Assembly: GCF_029051685.1 (NCBI RefSeq)
Contig: NZ_JAACFT010000022.1
Location: forward strand, 62,001-126,000
Direction of reading: 5' to 3'
Source of the DNA: Bradyrhizobium sp. CSA207
Lineage (GTDB): Bacteria; Pseudomonadota; Alphaproteobacteria; Rhizobiales; Xanthobacteraceae
Length of the DNA stretch: 64,000 nucleotides
Positions 1 through 8,333 of this stretch are shown one piece after another. Under the pieces are notes generated by a model. That model did not search any database and was not told where the DNA came from. It saw nothing but the letters and a program-made list of their open reading frames with translations. The position numbers were made by a program, and so were the translations under genes. Position 1 is the first letter of the stretch. The number at the start of each line of letters is the position of its first letter.

Positions 1-673
1 CAACCGGACCTAGCGATTCGGCCTGTTCAGCGAGGTCGATCGAGGCCTGCACCGCCTTCACCGCGGCATCGCTGCGCTTGGACTCCGGCACCATGCCGAG
101 CGTCTGCTTGGCCTGCTCGATCGCGCCCGAGACGACGTAGCACTTGGCAAGCCCCGCGAGCGCGGCGATGTTGGTCGAATCGTGCGAGAGCACCTCGGCG
201 TAGATCTGCGCCGCGGCTTCCGCATCGCCCTCTGCGAGCACGGCCTCGGCCTCTTGCAGGATTTCGGCGACATTCAGCTCACCCGGCGCGGTCACGCCCT
301 TGGTCAGCTTTTCGATGAAGGCGTTGACCTGGCTCTCCGGCACCGCGCCCATGAAGCCGTCGGCCGGCTGGCCATTGACGAAGGCGATCACGGCCGGGAT
401 CGACTGGATGCCCATCTGGCCCGGAATCGCCGGATGCTGGTCGATGTTCATCTTGACCAGCTTGACCTTGCCCTTGGCCGCGCGGACTGCCTTTTCCAGC
501 GCGGGGGTGAGCTGCTTGCAGGGGCCGCACCATTCGGCCCAGAAGTCGATCAGAACCGGTTGGCGCTTCGATTCCTCGATCACGTCCTTCACGAAGGTCT
601 GTGTGGTGGTGTCCTTGATCAGGTCGGCCGAAGCCGGGCCCGCCGCTCCGTTACCCTGGTCGATGATCGTCAC
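1..673 (-). CDS. ybbN: Thioredoxin-TPR co-chaperone (YbbN/CnoX-like), 3' end cut by the window edge
   Basis: The visible 224 residues read from a GTG at 673, preceded by a good ribosome site (GAGGGG, 5 nt upstream). Residues 20-120 are a thioredoxin fold with an intact WCGPC redox centre at about 48-52 and the cis-proline of the SIP motif near 91. After about 130 comes an alanine-rich helical TPR-type region that runs off the left edge. A thioredoxin domain followed by TPRs is the YbbN/CnoX architecture, which in proteobacteria protects unfolded proteins and hands them to chaperonin. The Escherichia coli protein lacks the full CxxC; this one keeps it, as alphaproteobacterial members often do, so disulfide chemistry is plausible. 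Family call firm; role is by homology. Confidence 0.9.
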   Translation of the reverse strand, partial: MTIIDQGNGAAGPASADLIKDTTTQTFVKDVIEESKRQPVLIDFWAEWCGPCKQLTPALEKAVRAAKGKVKLVKMNIDQHPAIPGQMGIQSIPAVIAFVNGQPADGFMGAVPESQVNAFIEKLTKGVTAPGELNVAEILQEAEAVLAEGDAEAAAQIYAEVLSHDSTNIAALAGLAKCYVVSGAIEQAKQTLGMVPESKRSDAAVKAVQASIDLAEQAESLGPV

Positions 674-881
674 GGGATCCCCTCGTCTGATGTCTGGAAT
701 GGCGGGTCTTTAGCACGTCGCCAATCCATATGCTTCGCCGTCGGCCCCTAAATTTGGGCCGGGGCGGCCGAATTTCAATCCATGCCGGCCGATTCGGAGG
801 TTCCGGCGCATTTTCGGCCGGTTTGACTGGAATCGGGGTCCATATGGGGCTTCGAATGCGCATCTATGCCGCGGGTAGCTG

Positions 882-910
882 TTGCATTCGCCGTCCGCTT
901 TTGGCATACG
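882..910 (+). promoter_or_regulatory. Possible promoter of tRNA-Gly
   Basis: TTGCAT at 882-887 and CATACG at 905-910 are separated by 17 bases, and the second box lies about 40 bases before the mature tRNA. The same geometry is seen before the other two tRNA genes here. The -10 box is weak, so this is tentative. Confidence 0.3.
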
Positions 911-949
911 ACAGCCGTTGCCGGCCGCGTCATGCGGTCGACACAGGAT

Positions 950-1024
<75 letters not shown>

Positions 1025-1172
1025 ATTTTTTCCCCAGCGTCCACGGATGTGTTGGCTATCCCTGCCGGGGAGAGCCTTTGCCACGATTTTTGGTGTGGGT
1101 CGTACGGCGGGCTTTTCGAAGTCCCAGGACCTGGAATGGGGCCAACCTGTAATTTAGGGCGCCTCGCCCAAG

Positions 1173-1819
1173 CTATACAGCGCGAAGGAGGTCTTTGGTC
1201 TTTTCCAGTGCTGTGTTGGCGATCAGCTTATATGTGTCTTTGATCGAGAGCTGATTGATCGCTGCGCTCACAAAGTCAGGCTTTAGCTTGTCGATTGCGG
1301 CCAGTGTACTTGCGACGCAGTCGCGATAGCTAGCCAGCTCCTTAATCATAGATTCAGCGTGCTTTTCGCCGCCCGCCGCGATGTCAAATATATCGCGCGG
1401 CGCGATGCTATTGCCCCGATAATAGATCTTCTTCGCAATGATTTCCGGGATTGTCTCTAGGAGGACCATTTCGCCCTCAACTGTCGCTTGCGTCGTCGGC
1501 GAGGAAGTTAGTGGCGGCGCGACGATAAAATCGATCTCACCAAATTCGAAGCCGAGCTTCAGGGACCGTGCGCCGTCCCCATTGTAGTCAGCAGGCCTAA
1601 TCTCGAAATTGAAGTCATGCTTCTGTGGATCGAGGAAGGGAAGAAATTGAGGGTCCGGAAGAAAGATATCGATATCGTGGCTTATCCGATGATCGATTTG
1701 CAGCATCATCGCTGTGCCGCCGCCGAACGTCCAACGATCAATGATTTCCTGTTCGGCGTTGACTTGCCGGATCATCGCACAACGCGAAAAAGTTCCGCCC
1801 AATCTGATTGAGCGCTCAT
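1173..1819 (-). CDS. AbiEii/AbiGii-type nucleotidyltransferase, apparently frameshifted near its start
   Basis: The core carries the signature of the AbiEii/AbiGii nucleotidyl transferase family: WTFGGGTAMML, then HRISHDIDIF with the paired aspartates expected to bind metal, then a basic helical C-terminus. These proteins are toxin subunits of type IV toxin-antitoxin or abortive-infection pairs, or stand-alone relatives. The uninterrupted frame starts only at TTG 1802 or ATG 1775. An ATG at 1819, three bases after the stop of the upstream gene, opens a different frame (MSAQSDWAELF...) that hits a stop after 15 codons. Adding one T to the T5 run at 1787-1791 joins both frames into a natural-looking N-terminus. 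So the gene carries a one-base deletion, a homopolymer slip or a sequencing error. Composition is A/T-richer than its neighbours, suggesting transfer. Confidence 0.75.
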
Positions 1820-1822
1820 TTG

Positions 1823-2095
1823 TTAGGCTGCGAGTTGAAAGGATTGCCCCGAAAACTCGGCAAACGCCTTCGCTGCGGCAACCAGTTGATCGTGGCTGAT
1901 GCCATACATCTCAGCGAACGCGATTTGCAATTCAGGTTTAACATCGCCAAAAAACGACGACATCGGACCGCAGGCCGCCTTCGCCGAAGAGGGATCCAGC
2001 AGACAATGGACAAGCTCCTGCGCGTCTAGCTTTTTGCTATACGGCGCATTTACAGTCGCCAGGACTAGGATGGGGCTTTTCATCTGCGTCACCAT
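1823..2095 (-). CDS. Unknown 90-residue protein upstream of the AbiEii-like gene
   Basis: Not recognised. The frame runs from ATG 2095 (an internal ATG at 2080 is an alternative) to TAA at 1823 and ends three bases before the ATG of the nucleotidyltransferase, so the two are almost certainly cotranscribed. No signal peptide, membrane helix or helix-turn-helix is obvious. The C-terminal third is helical and alanine-rich. Position suggests a partner, perhaps the antidote of a toxin pair, but it lacks the winged-helix look of AbiEi antitoxins, so this is guesswork. Its A/T content matches the downstream gene rather than the surrounding core genome. Confidence 0.6.
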   Translation of the reverse strand: MVTQMKSPILVLATVNAPYSKKLDAQELVHCLLDPSSAKAACGPMSSFFGDVKPELQIAFAEMYGISHDQLVAAAKAFAEFSGQSFQLAA

Positions 2096-2276
2096 CTGGA
2101 TGCCCGGTCAATATAGAATGGACATGGCAGCATCTACACTCCCCCCAACAGTCTTCGCAGTCAATTTGTTTGCTTTCGTTCTATCTGCATGGGTAGATTC
2201 GGAGCAAACCTCGACTAAATGCCTCGGAACGGACGGTGGTTTTGCGCCGTTGACGGGTGGGTTCAATCGGTCTCGC

Positions 2277-3263
2277 ATGACAATTCTCGTCACCGGCAGC
2301 GCTGGCCATCTTGGGGAGGCCATTCTCCGGACGCTTCGCGGGCGGGGCTCGCCTGCCCGCGGGATAGACCTGAAGGCATCGCCCTTCACCGATGCCGTCG
2401 GCTCGATCGTTGATCCGGACTTCGTGCGGCGGCAGATGGACGGTGTCACCGCGATCATCCACACCGCGACGCTGCACAAGCCGCATGTGGGGACCCACAC
2501 CAAACAGCAATTCGTCGACACCAACGTCACCGGCACCCTCAACCTGCTCGAGGCTGCCGTGGCCGCCGGGGTGCGCAGCTTTGTCTTCACCAGCACAACC
2601 AGCGCATTCGGCTCGCAGCTGCGGCCGGAGGCGGGACAGGCCGCGGTGTGGGTCACCGAGGAGCTGCCGCCGGTGCCCAAAAACATCTACGGCACGACCA
2701 AGCTGATGGCGGAGAAGCTGTGCGAGCTGTTGTTTCGCGAGCGCGGCCTCCCCGTCGTTATTCTGCGGACCTCGCGCTTCTTCCCGGAAGATGACGACGA
2801 TGCCGCGATGCGCTCTGCCTACACGCTGGAGAATGCGCAAGCCAATGAGCTGCTCTATCGCCGCCTTGATATCGCGGACGCGGTGAGCGCCCATCTTGCC
2901 GCCGTCGAGCGCGCGCCGGCGATCGGCTTCGCCCGTTACATCGTCTCCGCCACCAGCCCGTTCGAGCCGCACCATCTCGCGGCGCTTGCCCGCGACGCAG
3001 CAGGTCTCGTGCGCGAGCTCCATCCGGATTGCGCGGAGCTTTATGCGGCGCGCGGCTGGCAATTGTTCCCGCAGATCGATCGGGTCTATGTCAACGATCG
3101 CGCGCGGCGCGAATTGGGCTGGCGTCCCGAATTCGACTTTGCTCATGTCCTGAGCAGCCTTCGCACCGGACAGGATTTCCGCAGCGCGCTGGCGCGCGAG
3201 GTCGGCTCAAAAGGCTATCATGAGACGACATTCGACGACGGGCCTTACCCCGTCGCCTCGTGA
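2277..3263 (+). CDS. NAD-dependent epimerase/dehydratase (extended SDR family)
   Basis: 328 residues from ATG 2277; the open frame continues upstream but protein-like sequence begins here. The N-terminus is a Rossmann fold with TGSAGHLG as dinucleotide-binding loop (residues 6-13). The extended-SDR catalytic triad is visible: Ser/Thr in FTSTTSAFG near 105 and the YxxxK motif in YGTTK near 140. The C-terminal half is the variable substrate domain. The substrate, probably a nucleotide sugar or similar carbonyl compound, cannot be told from sequence. It stands alone, with a 380-base gap downstream and the A/T-richer unit on the other strand upstream. Confidence 0.88.
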   Translation: MTILVTGSAGHLGEAILRTLRGRGSPARGIDLKASPFTDAVGSIVDPDFVRRQMDGVTAIIHTATLHKPHVGTHTKQQFVDTNVTGTLNLLEAAVAAGVRSFVFTSTTSAFGSQLRPEAGQAAVWVTEELPPVPKNIYGTTKLMAEKLCELLFRERGLPVVILRTSRFFPEDDDDAAMRSAYTLENAQANELLYRRLDIADAVSAHLAAVERAPAIGFARYIVSATSPFEPHHLAALARDAAGLVRELHPDCAELYAARGWQLFPQIDRVYVNDRARRELGWRPEFDFAHVLSSLRTGQDFRSALAREVGSKGYHETTFDDGPYPVAS

Positions 3264-3644
3264 TCGCCGCTTTTGCTGTTTTGCTCGATGCGTCAAATGT
3301 ATGCCTGGTGTCACCGGGCACAGCTTGGCCTGAGCCTTTCTACTGTGCATGGGGTTGTTTTCGCGACTTTTGTTTGGCGCGGCGCCGGTGCTGCCTGCAA
3401 ATGAGCCGCGCGGCTTGCTGATTCCGCGTTGCGGCGAGGTCGTCGTCATCGCGCGTTCGCCTCGAGCGAAAATCCGTCTCAATTCATATTGAGCGCAACC
3501 GCAGTGCGCGCGACGCGCTTCTCAGCGCTCGCGGATGTGCTAACCTTTCTGCGTCTGCCCTCTCGACAGACGCCAAACCTCGCCTCTCGATGAATAAAAC
3601 AAAATAACGTGCAGCCCAGATGGCTGCCTTAGGGGAGTGACGCG
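3264..3644 (+). other. 380-bp gap; one possible 47-codon ORF, otherwise featureless
   Basis: No known gene or RNA is recognised. An ATG at 3349 opens a 47-residue frame ending at TGA 3490-3492 with a basic C-terminus; it has no clear ribosome site, and I would not call it a gene without conservation. The last 60 bases should hold the promoter and leader of the sugar dehydrogenase, whose ribosome site (TTAGGGGAGTG) lies just before ATG 3645. Confidence 0.4.
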
Positions 3645-4937
3645 ATGACGTTCCATCGATCCGTCTTTCAATCCGTCTTTCAATCCGTCCTGGCGCTTGC
3701 AGCGGTTGCCCTTCTTGCGGGGACAAGCGTCGGTCATGCGCAGCAGCAGGACAAGAACAAGCCGCTGAAGAAATACGAATCCGGCACCAAGGAGTTCTGG
3801 ACACATCCGCCGGATGACTGGTTCCTCGGCGACGAGACCGAGGCGCAGAAAGGCCTGGCGCCGCCGTCGGGGCCGCCGACCGGCGCATCGGAGGCCGAGC
3901 TCGCCGCGATGATGAAGAAGATCAAGCTGCCGCCGGGCTTCAAGATCGAAGTCTTCGCGCCCGGCGTTCTCGCCGCGCGGCAGATGGCCTGGGGTGACAA
4001 GGGCACGCTGTTCGTCGGCTCGTTCGGCCTCGGCAACGTTTATGCGATCAAGGACAACAACGGCAAGAAAGAGGTCAAGACCATCCTCAAGGGGCTGAAC
4101 ATGCCCACTGGTCTCGCCTTCAAGGACGGCGCGCTCTACGTCATCGCGGTCGACAAGCTGATCCGCTACGACAATGCGGAAGCCAATCTGGACAAGCTCG
4201 GCGAGGGCAAGGTCGTCTATGACGACATGCCGTCCTATGCCGCGCATGGCTGGAAATACATCGCGGTCGACAAGGAAGGCTGGTTCTACATTCCGTTCGG
4301 ACCGCCCTTCAACATCGGCGTTCCCCCGACCAGCGTGTCGCAGATCCGGCGCGTAGATCCTAAGACCGGCAACGCCGAAATCTGGGCGCTCGGCGTTCGC
4401 AACTCGGTCGGCGGCGACGTCGATCCGCGCACCGGCAAGCTCTGGTTCACCGAGAACGCGCGCGATTGGGTCAGTGACGATCTGCCCAGCGACAAGCTGA
4501 ACATGATCAGCAAGATTGGTGAGCACTTCGGCTATCCCTATTGTCACCAGGGCGACCTGCCCGATCCGAAATTTGCGATGGGTCACAAGTGCTCCGAGTT
4601 CACGCCGCCCGTGCTGAACCTCGGCGCCCATGTCGCTCCGCTCGGCATGAAGTTCTATACCGGCGATCAATTTCCGCCTGAGTACAAGAACAACATCCTG
4701 ATCGCCGAGCACGGCTCCTGGAATCGTCACAAGTATCAGGGCGCACGCATCATGCGGGTGATCGTCGGGCCCGACGGCAAGAACGCCAAGCAGGAGGTGT
4801 TCGCCTCCGGCTGGCTCGAGGGCGACCAGGGCTATCTCGGCCGCCCCGACGATATCATCCTCGCCAAGGATGGCTCTATCCTCGTCGCCGACGACTGGGC
4901 CGGCGCGATCTACCGCATCAGCTACAGCAGGAAGTAA
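3645..4937 (+). CDS. Secreted PQQ-dependent sugar dehydrogenase (sorbosone dehydrogenase-like beta-propeller)
   Basis: 430 residues. Residues 1-33 are a Sec signal peptide with cleavage likely after GHA. The mature protein is a six-bladed beta-propeller of the soluble glucose/L-sorbosone dehydrogenase family, which oxidises sugars or aldehydes in the periplasm using pyrroloquinoline quinone. Visible landmarks are an AHGWK segment (family catalytic His region), the VRNSVGGDVDP and LWFTENARDW blades, and HGSWNRHKYQG near the C-terminus. PQQ use is inferred from the family; apo-enzymes without PQQ also exist. A diheme cytochrome c gene follows 186 bases downstream and is the natural electron acceptor. 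A 12-base exact tandem duplication lies inside the signal sequence (3661-3684). Confidence 0.85.
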   Translation: MTFHRSVFQSVFQSVLALAAVALLAGTSVGHAQQQDKNKPLKKYESGTKEFWTHPPDDWFLGDETEAQKGLAPPSGPPTGASEAELAAMMKKIKLPPGFKIEVFAPGVLAARQMAWGDKGTLFVGSFGLGNVYAIKDNNGKKEVKTILKGLNMPTGLAFKDGALYVIAVDKLIRYDNAEANLDKLGEGKVVYDDMPSYAAHGWKYIAVDKEGWFYIPFGPPFNIGVPPTSVSQIRRVDPKTGNAEIWALGVRNSVGGDVDPRTGKLWFTENARDWVSDDLPSDKLNMISKIGEHFGYPYCHQGDLPDPKFAMGHKCSEFTPPVLNLGAHVAPLGMKFYTGDQFPPEYKNNILIAEHGSWNRHKYQGARIMRVIVGPDGKNAKQEVFASGWLEGDQGYLGRPDDIILAKDGSILVADDWAGAIYRISYSRK

Positions 4938-5018
4938 CGTTCGACGGTCTGGGGCTGCGGTGGCTGTGAGGCGCCGCAGTCACGTTTGCTCGCGAACGCC
5001 TCGCAAAGGAACACCTTC

Positions 5019-5106
5019 GTCATGCCCGGACTTGATCCGGGCATCCATCAAACAAGAAACTCTTTCTGCAAACGCGATGGATTGCCGGGTCAAGCCCGGC
5101 AATGAC
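5019..5106. repeat. Intergenic inverted repeat (GCCCGG type)
   Basis: Two dyads, one around CCCGGACTTGATCCGGG and one around CCGGGTCAAGCCCGG, separated by about 25 A/T-rich bases; the outer ends GTCAT and ATGAC pair with each other. It sits between the sugar dehydrogenase and the cytochrome gene and would fold strongly as RNA, so it may shape expression of the second gene. Confidence 0.75.
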
Positions 5107-5123
5107 AGTCGGAGAAGTCAGCC

Positions 5124-5705
5124 ATGCGGGTCGTTTGGTTCGGAATTCTATCGGCGGTGTTCCTGATGGCGCCGGCCGCCGACGCCGCCGATGTCGCCGC
5201 CGGCAAAGCCAAGGCCGAAATCTGCGCCGGCTGCCACGGCGACAACGGCATCTCGCAGATGGAGAACATCCCCTCGCTCGCCGGCCAGCCCGATCAATAC
5301 CTGCAATGGCAGCTCGTGTTCTTCCGCGCCGGCTCGCGCAAGAACGAGCAGATGCAGCCGATCGTGGAGCAGATCAACAACGAGGACATCCGCAATCTCG
5401 GCGCCTATTTCGCCTCGTTGACGCCGCCGAAGAGTCCGGGTGACGACGATCCCGATCTGTCGAAGAAGGGTGCGCAAGCCGCCGCCGGCCGCCGCTGCGC
5501 CTCATGCCACACCGACAGCTATGCCGGCACCAAGGCGGTGGCGCGCCTCGCCGGCCAGCGCGAGGAATATCTCGTGAAAGCGCTGCACGACTACAGGACA
5601 AGCCAGCGCGTCGGCGGTGCCGGCGCAGCCATGGCCGAAATCGCCTACTCCCTCAGCGAAGAAGAGATCACCGCGCTGGCGCACTATCTGGCGCATCTGC
5701 AGTAG
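5124..5705 (+). CDS. Diheme cytochrome c (c4-like)
   Basis: 193 residues with a signal peptide (residues 1-21, cut near ADA). Two CxxCH heme sites are present, CAGCH near 38 and CASCH near 128, each in its own class I cytochrome domain; this is the layout of cytochrome c4 and related electron shuttles. It would act in the periplasm, passing electrons from a dehydrogenase to a terminal oxidase. It follows the PQQ-type dehydrogenase on the same strand, so the pair is probably a small respiratory oxidation module. Heme ligands beyond the His are probably Met residues; these were not assigned. Confidence 0.92.
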   Translation: MRVVWFGILSAVFLMAPAADAADVAAGKAKAEICAGCHGDNGISQMENIPSLAGQPDQYLQWQLVFFRAGSRKNEQMQPIVEQINNEDIRNLGAYFASLTPPKSPGDDDPDLSKKGAQAAAGRRCASCHTDSYAGTKAVARLAGQREEYLVKALHDYRTSQRVGGAGAAMAEIAYSLSEEEITALAHYLAHLQ

Positions 5706-5734
5706 CAAAGGCTGCAAGCGGCAAACACCGCCGT

Positions 5735-5775
5735 CGTCCCGGATCAGCGCTCACTTCGTTCGCTTGTCCGGGACG
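5735..5775. repeat. Short inverted repeat (GTCCCGGA type)
   Basis: CGTCCCGGA and TCCGGGACG face each other across a 23-base loop. It lies between two convergent genes and could act as a two-way terminator. The same arms recur at 19271-19397 and 62219-62368. Confidence 0.7.
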
Positions 5776-5791
5776 ATAGCGGAGTGCTGGG

Positions 5792-6718
5792 CTAGCTACT
5801 CGCCCGCTGCTTCTCATACGCCTTCAGATGCGTATAGGCGATGCGCAGCTTCGGCACCGGGACCTTGGCGGCATCGCCGCGCGCGATGAGATCCCCGATG
5901 ACGTGATCGGCCTCGACCGGAAGGCCTGCCTGGACGTCGCGGAACATCGACGCCGTCATCGGCGAGCCCTCGGTGGTGAGCAGACCCTTGACCCGTTCGA
6001 AGAACGGGCCTCCCGGCGGATAGCCTGACGCGGCTGCGACGGCGCTGGTCTCGTCTAGCATGCCGAGCAGGAAATCCTTGCCGCCGGGAACGGCAAGGAT
6101 GTTGCCGACGGAGGTGCGCATCAGGCTGGTCGAGGCCGCGAGCGAGGAGAGGAACACCCATTTCTCCCACATGTCCTGCATGATGTTCTGGCTGGCCGTG
6201 GCGCCATTGATGCCGCTCTTGAAGGTCTCGTCGATCGCCTTGACCCGGTCCGACAGCTTGCCGTCGCGCTCGCCGTAATTGATCGACTGCATCGGCTGGA
6301 GCTGCACCACCTCGCGCTTCTCGTTCAGCGTCGCGGCGATGGCGCAGAGCCCGCCGAGCACGCGCTCGGCGCCGAACTTCTGGTCGAGCGCGTCGAGATG
6401 CTTCATGCCGTTGAGCATCGGGATGATCGCGGTGTTCGTGCCGACGGCCGCCGCAAACGACTTGATGGCGTCGTCGAGGTCGAACGCCTTGCAGCTCAGC
6501 AGCACGACGTCGAACTTGTCCTTGAGCTTGTCGGCCTCGACCCGCGGCGGATCCTTCAGCGTCACGTCGCCATTCGGGCTTTTGATGACGAGGCCGGCGC
6601 TCGCAAGCTCGGCGGCGCGTCTTGGCCGGACCAGAAAGGTGACGTCGCGGCCGGCCTGCAAAAGCCTGCCACCAAAATAGCCGCCGATGGCGCCGGCGCC
6701 GACCACGAGGATACGCAT
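5792..6718 (-). CDS. panE: 2-dehydropantoate 2-reductase family protein
   Basis: 308 residues. N-terminal Rossmann domain begins MRILVVGAGAIGGYFG (NADPH-binding GxGxxG), followed by the ApbA/PanE fold with a conserved KAFD segment near 76 and the helical C-terminal domain. Catalytic Lys is probably in MWEKWVFLSS near 187, matching the family KxxxN region only loosely. The enzyme class reduces ketopantoate to pantoate for CoA synthesis, but many bacteria carry several paralogues of uncertain substrate, so the gene symbol is provisional. The DsbA-like gene is upstream on the same strand, about 110 bases away. Confidence 0.82.
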   Translation of the reverse strand: MRILVVGAGAIGGYFGGRLLQAGRDVTFLVRPRRAAELASAGLVIKSPNGDVTLKDPPRVEADKLKDKFDVVLLSCKAFDLDDAIKSFAAAVGTNTAIIPMLNGMKHLDALDQKFGAERVLGGLCAIAATLNEKREVVQLQPMQSINYGERDGKLSDRVKAIDETFKSGINGATASQNIMQDMWEKWVFLSSLAASTSLMRTSVGNILAVPGGKDFLLGMLDETSAVAAASGYPPGGPFFERVKGLLTTEGSPMTASMFRDVQAGLPVEADHVIGDLIARGDAAKVPVPKLRIAYTHLKAYEKQRASS

Positions 6719-6760
6719 GGGATCTTCCTTGTTGTCGCTCTTTGCGGTCTACCTATAATC

Positions 6761-6790
6761 GTCATTGCGAGCGAAGCGAAGCAATCCAGA
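6761..6790. repeat. Half copy of the GTCATTGCGAGCG repeat
   Basis: GTCATTGCGAGCGAAGCGAAGCAATCC is the left arm of a repeat seen in full form at 48821-48934. The right arm is missing here. Confidence 0.6.
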
Positions 6791-6830
6791 ATGTTACCGC
6801 GATCACATTCTGTCGTCGGGGAATGAAGGC

Positions 6831-7439
6831 CTACTCCCCCGACACCATTTCCTCGACCTCGCGCAGCTGCTCCTTGCCGAAGAACATCTCGTTGCCGACG
6901 AAGAAGGTCGGCGAGCCGAACGCACCGCGGGCCACCGCCTCCTCCGTATTCTTGATCAGTTTTGCTTTCACCTCGGGCTCCTGGGCGCGGGAGAACAGCT
7001 TTTGGGCATCGAGGCCGGAGGATGCGAGCGCCTTCGTTGCGACTTCCGGATCGTCCATCTTTTTCGGCTCGCGCCACATGTGATGGAAGGCGGCGTCGAC
7101 ATATTTTTCGAACACGCCCTCGCGCTGCGCCGCGATCGCCGCGCGCATCAGGTTCAGCGTGTTGACGGGGAAGAAGGGATTCATGACATAGGGCGGAACC
7201 TGGAAACGCCTGATGAAGCGCTCGGTCTCGACCGCGTGGAATTCGCGCTTGTTCTTAATGCCGGCGAGGGTTTCGGCCGGCGACTTGTTGTTGGTCGATT
7301 TGAAGATGCCGCCGAGCAGGATCGGTACGTATTCGAACTTGACGCCGATCCGCTGCTCGATCGCCGGGATCGCCAGATGGCTGAGATAGGCGTTCGGGCT
7401 GCCGAAATCGAACAGGAATTGCGGGGCTGTGCGGGTCAA
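6831..7439 (-). CDS. DsbA-family 2-hydroxychromene-2-carboxylate isomerase-like protein
   Basis: 202 residues from TTG 7439, chosen because AGGGAG lies 7 bases upstream, while the in-frame ATG at 7457 has no ribosome site. The fold is DsbA/HCCA-isomerase (kappa-class GST relatives): FLFDFGSPNAYLSH at the N-terminus replaces the CxxC with a Ser-Pro-type site, as in glutathione-dependent 2-hydroxychromene-2-carboxylate isomerases; GSPTFFVGNEMFFGKEQL at the C-terminus carries the cis-Pro. Such enzymes act in aromatic degradation, but no aromatic pathway surrounds it, so the substrate is open. Confidence 0.82.
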   Translation of the reverse strand: MTRTAPQFLFDFGSPNAYLSHLAIPAIEQRIGVKFEYVPILLGGIFKSTNNKSPAETLAGIKNKREFHAVETERFIRRFQVPPYVMNPFFPVNTLNLMRAAIAAQREGVFEKYVDAAFHHMWREPKKMDDPEVATKALASSGLDAQKLFSRAQEPEVKAKLIKNTEEAVARGAFGSPTFFVGNEMFFGKEQLREVEEMVSGE

Positions 7440-7594
7440 AATCGTTCTCCCTGACATCGCTTTTGTCACATTGTGGCGCAGGGCGCACCACCGGTCCACC
7501 GTTTAATGACGGTCGTAATACCTTGATGATCCCGTCAGATCAGTCGCCGGATCGGCCGCTTGCGCCATCGTAGCAAGCACGCAAGTTCCTCGCT

Positions 7595-8191
7595 TCAGGC
7601 GCGATCGCTATAGGCGAGCTTGACGATGTGGTCGCGGACGTCGGCGGGCCAGTTGGCGATCAGTCCGCTGAAGCGGCGCCGGTCATCCGCGAACAGCGCG
7701 CGCGAAGCTTCCTCGAACTGCGGCAGGTTGCCCGCCATGGTCGACATGAAGTGGTAGGCCGCATCGCGCGCCTGCCGCGCGCGGTCCTTGTCGCCGCTCA
7801 CACGCCGCGCCTCGTCGACGAGCTTTCGCAGCGCGACCGACGCGCCGCCGGGCTGGGCGCCGAGCCACTCCCAGTGGCGCGGCAATAGCGTCACCTCGCG
7901 GGCGACCACCCCGAGCTTCGGCCGCCCCCGGCCGCGCGGTTCGCTCGGTGGTGTGGTCTCCTCAATTGCGGGCGGGACAAGCTTCGCCAGCCGCGCCAGC
8001 ACCTCGCGATCCCCGCCGCGCAGATCGAAGTCGATCGACCGGCCGGTGCCGTCCTCAAAGATGATGATGGGCTCGTCCGGCAGTGGTGCCATCCGCTTGA
8101 CGACCAGCGCGACCTCTCCTGCCGGTCCGGACGCCAGGCGGCGCTGGCCTTGGAAAGCGGTGAAAGTCCTTTGCATCGAGATCATTGCCAT
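7595..8191 (-). CDS. DUF2239 family protein
   Basis: 198 residues resembling DUF2239: a short beta-rich N-terminal domain (to about 75, including an IIIFEDGTGRSIDFDLRG stretch), a proline/arginine linker with GRGRPKLGV, then an all-helical domain around LPRHWEWLGAQPGGASVALRKLVDEAR. The middle resembles small DNA-binding helices, but function is not known. No signal or membrane segment. Start is taken as ATG 8191; ATG 8176 is possible. Its upstream region is shared with the divergent glutathione transferase and carries a duplicated CCGGGT motif. Confidence 0.8.
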   Translation of the reverse strand: MAMISMQRTFTAFQGQRRLASGPAGEVALVVKRMAPLPDEPIIIFEDGTGRSIDFDLRGGDREVLARLAKLVPPAIEETTPPSEPRGRGRPKLGVVAREVTLLPRHWEWLGAQPGGASVALRKLVDEARRVSGDKDRARQARDAAYHFMSTMAGNLPQFEEASRALFADDRRRFSGLIANWPADVRDHIVKLAYSDRA

Positions 8192-8213
8192 ATTGATGAA
8201 CGTTGGCCCTTAA

Positions 8214-8257
8214 TACCCGGGTAAATTATCAACGTCAATATATCCGGGTGAAATTAT
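8214..8257. promoter_or_regulatory. Duplicated CCGGGT motif between divergent genes
   Basis: TACCCGGGTAAATTAT (8214-8229) and TATCCGGGTGAAATTAT (8241-8257) are near-identical direct copies, about 27 bases apart, in an A/T-rich gap between the DUF2239 gene and the glutathione transferase. Paired copies in a divergent promoter suggest an operator. No regulator gene is adjacent. Confidence 0.5.
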
Positions 8258-8333
8258 TCGTCCGGATGGCTCGACATTGCCTTCCCGGGCTGGCACGAAC
8301 GCGCGGCCGATCGATCAAGCTGGGGACCACGCG

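Noticed and set aside
5019..5106. CRISPR-like repeats
   Set aside because: The inverted repeats are single palindromic elements, not regularly spaced direct repeats with spacers.
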